The notes beneath the pieces are model-generated. The model was not told the origin of the DNA, searched no databases, and saw only the letters and a list, made by a program, of their open reading frames with translations. Shown piece after piece: positions 1 to 7,975 of a DNA stretch of 64,000 nt. Source of the stretch: DATAWK01 sp036267255 (GTDB lineage Bacteria; Acidobacteriota; Terriglobia; Terriglobales; Acidobacteriaceae); contig DATAWK010000041.1 of the NCBI GenBank assembly GCA_036267255.1, forward strand, positions 682,001 to 746,000. The letters run 5' to 3'. Position numbers and translations under genes: made by a program. The first letter of the stretch is position 1, and every line of letters starts with the position of its first letter.

Positions 1-2
1 CG

Positions 3-248
3 CCGTGGGTGGAAATATCCTGGCAGTTGGAGCCGGGCTTCGTACGCATCCGCATTAAAGACAATGGGCCCGGACTTACGAATCCGGCGAATCTATTTGT
101 CCCTTTCTATACCACCAAAACAGGCGGCAGTGGCATCGGCCTGATTCTGGCACGGCAAATTGTCGACCTGCATGGGGGTACGTTGTCTCTGCGCAACAGA
201 AAACACGGGAACGGATGTCACGCGGAGCTTCGTCTGCCGGTTATCTAA
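3..248 (+). CDS. Sensor histidine kinase, C-terminal ATPase domain (5' end outside window)
   Basis: Only the last 81 residues or so are present; the frame is open to the left edge. They carry the end of a GHKL/HATPase_c domain: the N/G1 box reads DNGPGL and the G2 region reads GSGIGLILARQIVDLHGG, which bind ATP and close the lid. The spacing and the PFYTTK motif between the boxes are typical of NtrB/AtoS-type two-component kinases. The sensor domain, phospho-acceptor His and partner regulator lie outside the window, so the signal is unknown. The next gene starts 116 bases downstream on the same strand, so a shared transcript is possible but unproven. Confidence 0.85.
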   Translation, partial: PWVEISWQLEPGFVRIRIKDNGPGLTNPANLFVPFYTTKTGGSGIGLILARQIVDLHGGTLSLRNRKHGNGCHAELRLPVI

Positions 249-363
249 AATGCTATCCAGGGAGCGCTGGAATCCCCACCAGTTCCAGGGAAACGCATCG
301 TCCCGTGTTGTAGCATCAAGGCATCTCCTTGGAATAAGGTTCTTTGGAGCGGGAGCGCCACGC

Positions 364-1860
364 ATGGACGGAACGAGCAGCCAAACAGCCAGCGCAGTTC
401 CCAATTTCTCGACTCCTGCCGGGACACAACCGGTTTTATGCGTCGATCTGGATGGAACGCTGGTAAAAACAGACACGCTTGTGGATTCGTTGTGTGCGAT
501 GGCGCATAAGCATCCGTGGAAACTGCTGCGCTCCCCATTATGGTTGATGCGGGGCAAAGCCGCTTTCAAGCTTGAAGTGGCCAAGCATGCGGAACTGGAC
601 GTTGCGCATCTCCCTTATAACCAGGCAGTCGCCGCTTTTTTGCAGGAAGAGGCAGCATCCGGACGCACCATTGTGCTGGCTACCGGGGCCGATGAGCGGG
701 TAGCCCAGCGGGTTGCCGGTCATCTGGGGATTTTCCAGCACGTGATGGCCAGCGATGGTGTCACAAACTTGACAGGGACACGTAAGCTTCGCCTTCTGCA
801 ACAGCGTTTTGGCGAAAGAGGATTCGACTATATCGGCAATAGCACTGCAGACTTGCCTCTGCTGGCCCAGGCGGCAACGGCGATGACGGCCAATCCCACA
901 TGGTGGCTACGCTCTCGCCTTAACGCGAATCTTGCGCGGAACAAGGACGTGCAATCCGCACCGGCCTTTCAAGATCGTCGGTCCGGTTTTTCCTCCACTT
1001 TGCGGGCCTTGCGGGTTCATCAATGGGCAAAGAATGTGCTCCTTTTTCTGCCTTTGCTTTTGGCGCACAACGTTCATTGGCACGTACTGCTGGCGAGTAT
1101 CGTGGCCTTCATGTGCTTTTGCTGTATGGCGTCCGGCACATACATCGTCAATGATCTTCTGGATATCGAGGCCGACCGCAAACATCCGCGCAAAAGCCGA
1201 CGTCCTTTCGCCGCTGGCGATCTCTCGGCGACAACGGGAGCTGTTCTGGCAGTTGTCCTGGTAGGCGTCTCTGTATGGCTGGCCGTGTGGTTGCTCCCGA
1301 TGGCATTTCTTCGCTGGCTGGTGCTGTATTGCGTCACCACGCTTTTGTATTCGCTGTATTTCAAGCGTAAGGTGCTGGTGGATGTCATACTCCTTTCCGG
1401 GTTGTACACGCTGCGAATTCTGGCTGGTGCTGCGGCTGTCACCGTAGCGGTTTCTCCCTGGCTGGCGGGATTTTCCATCTTCTTTTTCTTTAGCCTTGCG
1501 CTGGTCAAGCGTTACAGCGAGCTTGAAAACCTGCGCAATCGCGCGGCCGCTCCGGAAAACGGGCGCGGTTATATGGTGAAGGATCTGGAGCAGTTGCGCA
1601 GCTTTGGCACAGCCAGCGCCTATGCGTCCATCGTGATCTTTACGCTCTACATCAACAATCCGGATGTCGGTGTGCTGTACCACAATCCGCACCGTTTATG
1701 GCTGATGACGCCACTGCTTATCTGGTGGCTCAGCCGCATCTGGCTGCGCGCTTCCCGCGGCCAGATGGATGAAGATCCGGTGGTGTTCGCCCTTACCGAC
1801 CGTTCCAGCCTGATTGCCGGCGTGGCGCTGCTGCTGGTTGCCGTATACGCATCCATATAA
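364..1860 (+). CDS. HAD phosphatase-UbiA prenyltransferase fusion (DPPR synthase-like)
   Basis: A 498-residue two-domain protein. Residues about 25-200 form a HAD phosphatase: DLDGT at 28-32 (nucleophile Asp28), a Thr-containing motif II (LATGADE), and GNSTADLPLL as the metal-binding motif. Residues about 215-498 are a multi-pass UbiA prenyltransferase with NDLLDIEAD at 263-271 and a second region reading KRYSELENL. That segment closely recalls mycobacterial Rv3806c, which transfers phosphoribose to decaprenyl phosphate. The HAD half could supply the following dephosphorylation, done by a separate protein in mycobacteria. The frame is open further upstream; ATG at 364 is chosen because the HAD fold begins soon after it. 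The two following genes (DprE1- and DprE2-like) strongly support a role in making lipid-linked D-arabinofuranose. Plain lipid-quinone UbiA activity is less likely. Confidence 0.85.
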   Translation: MDGTSSQTASAVPNFSTPAGTQPVLCVDLDGTLVKTDTLVDSLCAMAHKHPWKLLRSPLWLMRGKAAFKLEVAKHAELDVAHLPYNQAVAAFLQEEAASGRTIVLATGADERVAQRVAGHLGIFQHVMASDGVTNLTGTRKLRLLQQRFGERGFDYIGNSTADLPLLAQAATAMTANPTWWLRSRLNANLARNKDVQSAPAFQDRRSGFSSTLRALRVHQWAKNVLLFLPLLLAHNVHWHVLLASIVAFMCFCCMASGTYIVNDLLDIEADRKHPRKSRRPFAAGDLSATTGAVLAVVLVGVSVWLAVWLLPMAFLRWLVLYCVTTLLYSLYFKRKVLVDVILLSGLYTLRILAGAAAVTVAVSPWLAGFSIFFFFSLALVKRYSELENLRNRAAAPENGRGYMVKDLEQLRSFGTASAYASIVIFTLYINNPDVGVLYHNPHRLWLMTPLLIWWLSRIWLRASRGQMDEDPVVFALTDRSSLIAGVALLLVAVYASI

Positions 1861-1891
1861 GCTGTAACTAACACGCTGTGCTGAAGACTCC

Positions 1892-3217
1892 ATGCAAGCA
1901 AAACAAAAACCTCCAGCTTTTGAATCGTGGGGACGCTACCCGCAAGTGGAATGTGAGCTGCGGTCTCTGCACTGGGCCAGCGACTTTCCCCCACGCGGCG
2001 ATCTGCCGCAGGCGTTGCTTCCAGTGGGCATGGGGCGCAGCTATGGCGACGTTTGTCTGCTGGAGGGTGGAACGCTCTTCAGTACAGTTGGACTCAATCG
2101 CTTGTTGTCGTTTGATGTCCAGACCGGTTTGCTGCGCTGCGAAAGCGGCGTCACACTGGCGGAGATTCTAAACTTTGCCGTGCCGCTGGGATGGTTTTTG
2201 CCTGTTACGCCCGGCACGAAATACGTGACCGTCGGCGGGGCAATTGCGAATGATATTCACGGCAAAAATCATCACGTGGCCGGAACTTTCGGTTGCCATG
2301 TTCCGCGTTTTGAGCTGGTTCGCTCCGACGGCACGCGCATGATCTGCAGCGCGGACCAGAATCCGGAATGGTTTGCGGCGACCATCGGCGGAATGGGGTT
2401 GACGGGTTTTATTCCCTGGGCGGAAGTGCAGTTAAGGCCCATCGTCAGCCGCAACATCTGCTATGAGGGAGTTTGTTTCCACGGTCTGGATGAATTTCTG
2501 GCGCTGTCGGCAGGCAGCAGCCGCGTGGAATATACCGTGGCATGGATCGATTGCGTCTCTCGCGGACGCAACTTCGCCCGCGGCATCTATATGCAGGGCG
2601 ACCATTCGCAAATACCCGATCCGTTGAAGCCCACGCCCGATCCACGCCTGCTGGTACCGTTCGATCTGCCCGGTTGGGTGCTGAATCGCGCCAGCATGCG
2701 GATTTTTAATGGGGTCTATTACCACAAGCAACTGCGTCGGCACGTCAGCACACTCATGGACTACGAGCCATTTTTCTATCCATTGGATAAGGTGCTGCAC
2801 TGGAACCGCATCTACGGCCAGCGCGGGTTTCTGCAATTCCAATGCGTCGTCCCCTTTGCAAATGGCCGCGACGGCATGCTGGAAATCCTCAAAGCCATCG
2901 CAGATTCTGGCCTGGGATCGTTTCTGGCCGTGTTGAAAGTGATGGGCGAGCCTGAATCGCCGGGTCTGATGTCTTTCCCAATGCCAGGGATTACGCTGGC
3001 ATTGGATATCCCAATTCATCCGGGTGTCACCTTTCCGCTGTTTGACCGGCTGGCGGAAATGACACGGGAACTGGGGGGGCGTCTGTACCCGGCCAAGGAT
3101 GCACGTATGACCGCAACGCAGTTTCAGACCTTCTACCCGCAATGGCAGCAGTTGGCTGCCTACCGCGATCCGGCATTTTCTTCCTCCTTTTGGGAACGGG
3201 TGACAACGCATGGCTGA
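1892..3217 (+). CDS. DprE1-like FAD-dependent decaprenylphosphoryl-ribose 2-oxidase
   Basis: A 441-residue FAD-binding oxidoreductase of the vanillyl-alcohol oxidase superfamily. The flavin-binding segment GGAIANDIHGKNHH is nearly the DprE1 signature. The C-terminal block GGRLYPAKDAR contains Lys402, aligned by eye with catalytic Lys418 of the mycobacterial enzyme. DprE1 oxidises the C2 hydroxyl of polyprenyl-phosphoryl-ribose to a ketone, which DprE2 then reduces to the arabinose epimer. The position matching the mycobacterial benzothiazinone-target Cys387 is Ala370 here (GITLALDIPI). The stop codon overlaps the start of the next gene by 8 bases, so the two are probably translationally coupled. 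ATG 1892 lies 31 bases after the UbiA gene. Confidence 0.9.
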   Translation: MQAKQKPPAFESWGRYPQVECELRSLHWASDFPPRGDLPQALLPVGMGRSYGDVCLLEGGTLFSTVGLNRLLSFDVQTGLLRCESGVTLAEILNFAVPLGWFLPVTPGTKYVTVGGAIANDIHGKNHHVAGTFGCHVPRFELVRSDGTRMICSADQNPEWFAATIGGMGLTGFIPWAEVQLRPIVSRNICYEGVCFHGLDEFLALSAGSSRVEYTVAWIDCVSRGRNFARGIYMQGDHSQIPDPLKPTPDPRLLVPFDLPGWVLNRASMRIFNGVYYHKQLRRHVSTLMDYEPFFYPLDKVLHWNRIYGQRGFLQFQCVVPFANGRDGMLEILKAIADSGLGSFLAVLKVMGEPESPGLMSFPMPGITLALDIPIHPGVTFPLFDRLAEMTRELGGRLYPAKDARMTATQFQTFYPQWQQLAAYRDPAFSSSFWERVTTHG

Positions 3218-3977
3218 ACGAGCAGAAAAATCTACTTTTCCGCAATCCGTGCTGGTTCTGGGCGCTACCTCCGCAATGGCGCAGGCCTGGATGCGCCTGC
3301 TGGCGCCACACGGCACGCAATTCTATTTGGTGGCGCGCAACGCAGACCGTTTGCAGACCGTGGCAGACGACCTGCGAACCCGCGGCGCTCTCGCCGTGCA
3401 CATGGAAACGCAGGATCTCGATCGCACCGAAACCCACCCGGCGATGCTCGAACGGGCGGCCCAGGCATTGGGTCGTATCGACTGTACGCTGATCGCCCAT
3501 GGTGTCCTGGGAGATCAGGCGCAGGCCGAACAGGATTTTGCCGTCGCCGCGGCCATTCTGCAGACCAACTTTATCTCTGTGGTTTCTCTGGGAACTTGGC
3601 TGGCGACATATTTTGAGGCGCAACGCCACGGCACGCTTGCCGTCATTTCGTCAGTGGCCGGTGACCGCGGCCGCAAAAGCAACTACATCTACGGCAGTTC
3701 CAAGGCTGGGCTCAATGCGTTTTTAGACGGTTTGCGCAACCGTCTGGATCGCCACGGCGTGCATGTACTTACCATCCGGCCCGGTTTTGTGGCCACTCCC
3801 ATGACCGCTCATCTGCCACAAGGCCCTTTGTTTGCTTCGCCAGAACGGGTCGCAAAGGACATCCAGCGGGCCATCCAGAAGCGGCGCGATATCGTCTATG
3901 TTCCCTGGTTCTGGGGCGGAATCATGTTCCTGATCCGGGCCATTCCAGAGTGGAAGTTCAAGCGTATGGACCTGTAG
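3210..3977 (+). CDS. DprE2-like short-chain dehydrogenase/reductase
   Basis: A 255-residue Rossmann-fold SDR. The nucleotide-binding loop GATSAMA (residues 18-24) differs from the usual TGxxxGIG, as in the DprE2 group. The active site is Tyr161-xxx-Lys165 (YGSSK), preceded by Ser-Ser-Val-Ala-Gly. It would reduce the 2-keto intermediate made by the preceding DprE1-like enzyme, completing epimerisation of polyprenyl-phosphoryl-ribose to arabinose. The start codon lies inside the end of the DprE1-like gene. The C-terminus (IRAIPEWKFKRMDL) may associate with the membrane. Without the context this would be only a generic SDR; the three-gene order makes the call strong. Confidence 0.85.
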   Translation: MAERAEKSTFPQSVLVLGATSAMAQAWMRLLAPHGTQFYLVARNADRLQTVADDLRTRGALAVHMETQDLDRTETHPAMLERAAQALGRIDCTLIAHGVLGDQAQAEQDFAVAAAILQTNFISVVSLGTWLATYFEAQRHGTLAVISSVAGDRGRKSNYIYGSSKAGLNAFLDGLRNRLDRHGVHVLTIRPGFVATPMTAHLPQGPLFASPERVAKDIQRAIQKRRDIVYVPWFWGGIMFLIRAIPEWKFKRMDL

Positions 3978-4172
3978 GCATTCCTGGTCAAGGCCACAGG
4001 AAAGCAGAGTCGGTCTATCAAAATTTACCGATACGGAACCGCAGCCGATCTTTTGCGTATACGTCCAATAGATCGCACAGAGACGGCAGAGTTGTGTCTG
4101 GCTTGCTAGGCTGTTGACAGGTATCTGAAGGTCGGATGGTTTTGTCCGGCACTGGCGGCATTTGGGAGAGAT

Positions 4173-5399
4173 ATGGAGTTTCGAGAGGCGGTCAGGATCG
4201 CGTTGCAGTCGCTTTGGGCGAATAAGCTGCGCTCCATTCTTACGTTGCTGGGCGTGGTCATCGGCGTCGCCTCGGTGATCGCTGTGGTCACGATGATCAA
4301 TGGCGCGGATACCTATGTTGCCACCAAGGTCTATGGTTATGGCGCGGACGTCTTTACCGCCAGCAAGATGCCGCTGGTTATCACCAGTGGTGCGGAGTGG
4401 CTGCGCTACAGCAAGCGCAAAGACTTGAAGATGGACGACTACGAAGCGGTTGCGGCCAACTGTACCGCATGCACCGCCACCGGCGCCATGCTGGATACAA
4501 CCGGCAATGTCGTGAGCGGAAACAAATCCGCCACCGGCGTGGATGTGCGTGGCTGGACCGTGGCCATGCTCCCTATGTACAACATCAACATTGCGCAGGG
4601 ACGCATGTTTATGCCTTCGGAGGTGCAGCACGATGCGCGTGTTGCTGTTGTCGGCTACGACATCGTTGACAACATTCTTGGGCCGGGCGATCCCGTAGGC
4701 AAGGAAGTGCGCGTGGACGGGGAACCGTACACCATCATTGGCGTTGCCGAGCGGCAGGGAAAGACACTTGGCCAAAGTCAGGACAATTTTGTCTCCATTC
4801 CTCTCAGTACGTTCATGGCGACCTATGGGTCGGATCAGTCCATCACTATCTATGCACGCGGCAATGGCGTAGGCGCGCCTCTGGAACGCGCAGTCGATCA
4901 GGTGCGAACCATCCTGCGTGCCCGACGGCATGATGGGCTTACTGCCCCGGATAGTTTTTCGCTGGACACAAATTCCAGCTTTGTCGGGCTCTTCAAGCAA
5001 TTTACTGCCAGCTTCTCGATTGTGGCCGTCGGCATTGCCGCCATTTCTTTGATCATTGGCGGCATCGTCATCATGAACATCATGTTGGTCTCCGTCAGTG
5101 AGCGTACGCGCGAAATCGGTGTACGCAAGGCCCTGGGTGCGCGACGTTCCGACCTGATGCTGCAGTTTCTGATTGAGTCCGCCACGATGGCGTTGATTGG
5201 CGGCATCATTGGCGTGATCGGCGGCATCATCGTTGCCAAGACTGTCACGCTGCTGATCGGATTTCCCACGACCATTGCTCTCTGGTCCGTGCTGGCAGGC
5301 TTATTTGTTGCAACTGCGGTGGGAATTTTCTTTGGTGTCTACCCCGCGCGCAAGGCCGCCATGCTGGACCCCATCGTAGCCCTGCGTTCGGAACTGTAA
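4173..5399 (+). CDS. MacB/FtsX-type ABC transporter permease (first of pair)
   Basis: A 408-residue permease with the MacB topology: one membrane helix near residues 20-45, a large periplasmic MacB_PCD-like domain, then three helices from about residue 275 to 395. The segment SERTREIGVRKALGARRSDL between helices 2 and 3 is the hallmark of the family. Such permeases work as dimers with an ATPase in tripartite efflux or lipoprotein release. The ATG has a clear ribosome site (GGGAGAGAT). The next gene is a paralogue 10 bases downstream. No ATPase gene lies anywhere in the window, and the 195 bases before this gene show no recognisable feature. Confidence 0.88.
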   Translation: MEFREAVRIALQSLWANKLRSILTLLGVVIGVASVIAVVTMINGADTYVATKVYGYGADVFTASKMPLVITSGAEWLRYSKRKDLKMDDYEAVAANCTACTATGAMLDTTGNVVSGNKSATGVDVRGWTVAMLPMYNINIAQGRMFMPSEVQHDARVAVVGYDIVDNILGPGDPVGKEVRVDGEPYTIIGVAERQGKTLGQSQDNFVSIPLSTFMATYGSDQSITIYARGNGVGAPLERAVDQVRTILRARRHDGLTAPDSFSLDTNSSFVGLFKQFTASFSIVAVGIAAISLIIGGIVIMNIMLVSVSERTREIGVRKALGARRSDLMLQFLIESATMALIGGIIGVIGGIIVAKTVTLLIGFPTTIALWSVLAGLFVATAVGIFFGVYPARKAAMLDPIVALRSEL

Positions 5400-5409
5400 A
5401 GGAGCCATT

Positions 5410-6666
5410 ATGCGAATGCGCGATTCCAAAGAAGCTGTTCGGATGGCGATGGAAACCCTCCGTGCGAACAAGCTTCGTTCCGGGCTGACCATTCTTGGAA
5501 TTGTGATCGGTGTCACCACGGTGATAGGAATCTCTTCCTTTATCAATGGCCTGAATCGCAACGTGGACGCGATGGTGCAACAGTTTGGCACCAATGTGCT
5601 GTGGATCTTTCGCTTTCCTGTCATTGGTGTGCGGCCTACAACAGAGATGCTGGCGCGCAAGCAGTTGACCTATGAAGATGCCATGGCGATGCAGGTGTTG
5701 CCCCATGTGGTTGCCGTGTCGCCCGGCCTGCGTTACCAGGATTTTCAGCTGGGTCTTGGCAATGTTGCTGTCAAATACAAGAACCGCAAAATACAGCACA
5801 CCATCCTTGAGGGATCTACCTCCTCAATCCAGAAAGTGAGCGATCTGAATCTGGTTGAGGGGCGTTTCTTTACCGACTACGAGGAATTGCATCATGCAGA
5901 TGTGGTGGTTTTAGGGCATGATGCCGCGGCGGAATTGTTCCAGGATGAAGACCCGATCGGAAAAGACGTCGAGATTGATGGCGATGTCTTTACTGTGATC
6001 GGTGTGATTGGTAAGCAAAAGCAGGCCTTTGGCGGCGGGAAGAATCCTCAGGATAACTCTGCATACTTTCCGCTCGGTACATTCCATAAGATCCATCCCG
6101 AGGTGTTGGACTATTGGATTTCCGTGAAGTATGACGACGCCAAGAATAGAGGTCTGGTCAGTGATGAGATTGAACAGCTATTGCGCGTCCGGCGCAAAGT
6201 GCCAGTCGAAAAGCCGGACAACTTCGATATCTTCGGCCCGGATTCCATCACGCGTCTCTGGAACCAGATCACGAGTGGGCTGTTCCTCTTCATGTTTGCA
6301 GTTTCCAGTGTGGGCTTGATCGTAGGCGGCGTCGGTGTGATGAACATTATGCTCGTCTCGGTTACCGAGCGTACCCGTGAAATCGGCGTGCGCAAAGCCA
6401 TCGGCGCCACCAAGCGCAACATCATGATGCAGTTCACTCTGGAGGCGATAACGCTTTGCGCCGTTGGCGGCGTCCTCGGCATTGTCACCGGCGACATCCT
6501 CACGCTCGTGCTGCGGCTTGCTGTATCGTCCATCCAGACCGCCATGTCGACCGGCTGGGTGATTGCCGCATTTGTGATCTCCTGCATGATCGGGCTGGTC
6601 TTCGGCGTCTATCCTGCGTGGAAGGCGGCCAACCTGAACCCAATCGAAGCGCTGCGCTATGAATAG
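5410..6666 (+). CDS. MacB/FtsX-type ABC transporter permease (second of pair)
   Basis: A 418-residue paralogue of the preceding permease with the same plan: an N-terminal helix after residue 20 (LRANKLRSGLTILGIVIG), a periplasmic domain and three C-terminal helices. The signature TERTREIGVRKAIGATKRN follows helix 2. The ribosome site AAAGGAG precedes ATG 5410. The pair probably assembles as a heterodimer, since the two genes are only 10 bases apart and diverge in the periplasmic domain. The ATPase must be encoded elsewhere. Acidobacteria often carry single-chain duplicated orphan permeases; this locus differs in having two separate chains. Substrate unknown. Confidence 0.88.
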   Translation: MRMRDSKEAVRMAMETLRANKLRSGLTILGIVIGVTTVIGISSFINGLNRNVDAMVQQFGTNVLWIFRFPVIGVRPTTEMLARKQLTYEDAMAMQVLPHVVAVSPGLRYQDFQLGLGNVAVKYKNRKIQHTILEGSTSSIQKVSDLNLVEGRFFTDYEELHHADVVVLGHDAAAELFQDEDPIGKDVEIDGDVFTVIGVIGKQKQAFGGGKNPQDNSAYFPLGTFHKIHPEVLDYWISVKYDDAKNRGLVSDEIEQLLRVRRKVPVEKPDNFDIFGPDSITRLWNQITSGLFLFMFAVSSVGLIVGGVGVMNIMLVSVTERTREIGVRKAIGATKRNIMMQFTLEAITLCAVGGVLGIVTGDILTLVLRLAVSSIQTAMSTGWVIAAFVISCMIGLVFGVYPAWKAANLNPIEALRYE

Positions 6667-6730
6667 CCGGTTGAAATAAATTGCAATCAACCGCGAAAAC
6701 CACAGCCGTTTCCACGTATGATGTGGGCGC

Positions 6731-7897
6731 ATGCTTCTAGCGCATCTGGTGGCGGCTGCCACGACCATTCTTACGCTTGCCGGTCTGGGGTACTACATTT
6801 TTGCCCTATGGGCGGCACGGGCCTATAACCGTACCCGTCGCAAACCACAGCTATCCATATATCCGCCGGTCAGCCTGCTCAAACCCGTCAAAGGCATGGA
6901 TCCAGGCATGTATCAGGATTTCGCCAGTCATTGCCGCCAGGACTATCCCGGCGAATACGAAATTATCTTTGGCGTGCGTCGGCTGGAAGATGAGTCTGTG
7001 CCTGTCATTCGGCGTCTACAGACGGAATTTCCCGACCGTAGGATCCATCTGGCGATATGTCCGGAAAAACTGGGCAGCAACGGCAAAGTCAGCAACCTGG
7101 TGCAGATGCTGCCGCAGGTGCGCTTTGACCACCTGATCGTCAATGACAGTGATATTCGCGTTTCACCGCGATATCTGCGCAATGTCATGGGACAATTTTC
7201 ATCTCGTGAAGGCGGCCGCCCCGTCGGGATGGTCACAGCGCTCTATCGCGGGCGTTCGCATCAAACGCTGGGATCGCGACTGGAAGCACTCGGCATTGCC
7301 ACGGATTTTATGGCAGGCGTCCTGATGGCGCGCTGGCTTGAAAAAGGCATTCGCTTCGGCATGGGTTCCACGCTGGCGTTCACGCGCAAGGCGCTCGATG
7401 CTATCGGCGGATTGCAGCCGCTGGTGGATTATCTGGGAGATGATTACGAACTGGGCGCACGCATTTCGAAAGCTGGATTTCGCGTCAAGCTGAGCTGCGA
7501 AGTCGTGGAAACTTCGGTGCCAGCCTATCGCTTCCACCAGTTTTTCGATCACCAATTGCGTTGGGCACGCAATCTCCGCGATGCCCGCAAAGCAGGCTAC
7601 TGGGGCATGCTCGTCACGTTCGGTTTGCCCTGGGCACTCTTGAACACGCTCACCAATGGCGGCAGCCTGAGCAGCCTGGCGCTCCTCAGTTTAATGTTGC
7701 TGGCGCGGATTGCGCTGGCGCTCTCTGTGGGTGTCGGCGTGCTGGAAGACCGCCGCGTGCTTCGGGATTTGTGGTTGCTGCCGCTGCGGGATTGCGTTGC
7801 ACTGGTTATCTGGGTATGGAGCTTTGCAGACGATCATGTGGAATGGCGCGGCGAACGGTTTCTGCTGAGCCGTGGCAAGTTGACGCGGCAAAGCTGA
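6731..7897 (+). CDS. hpnI: HpnI-like GT21 glycosyltransferase (hopanoid/ceramide type)
   Basis: A 388-residue membrane glycosyltransferase of the GT21 (ceramide glucosyltransferase) fold. An N-terminal helix (residues about 5-27) leads into VSLLKPVKGMDP, the NDSD metal/nucleotide motif near residue 138, DDYELG near 237, and the acceptor motif HQLRW before C-terminal helices. In bacteria, HpnI adds N-acetylglucosamine to bacteriohopanetetrol; close relatives glucosylate ceramide. I prefer HpnI because hopanoids are common in this kind of organism, but motifs alone do not separate the two. No hpnJ, hpnK or squalene-hopene cyclase lies nearby. A Rieske oxygenase follows 78 bases downstream on the same strand. 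Confidence 0.7.
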   Translation: MLLAHLVAAATTILTLAGLGYYIFALWAARAYNRTRRKPQLSIYPPVSLLKPVKGMDPGMYQDFASHCRQDYPGEYEIIFGVRRLEDESVPVIRRLQTEFPDRRIHLAICPEKLGSNGKVSNLVQMLPQVRFDHLIVNDSDIRVSPRYLRNVMGQFSSREGGRPVGMVTALYRGRSHQTLGSRLEALGIATDFMAGVLMARWLEKGIRFGMGSTLAFTRKALDAIGGLQPLVDYLGDDYELGARISKAGFRVKLSCEVVETSVPAYRFHQFFDHQLRWARNLRDARKAGYWGMLVTFGLPWALLNTLTNGGSLSSLALLSLMLLARIALALSVGVGVLEDRRVLRDLWLLPLRDCVALVIWVWSFADDHVEWRGERFLLSRGKLTRQS

Positions 7898-7975
7898 ACA
7901 CAGAAAAACACTGGCCGCAATACAGAAAGCAATGCGAGGCTCGTTATAGTAAGGGCAGAGCTTTGAAGGATTCCC

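Noticed and set aside
3723..5000. A 425-codon open frame on the minus strand
   Set aside because: It lies opposite the reductase end and first permease gene, both with clear family motifs; its His/Arg-rich translation has no recognisable domain.
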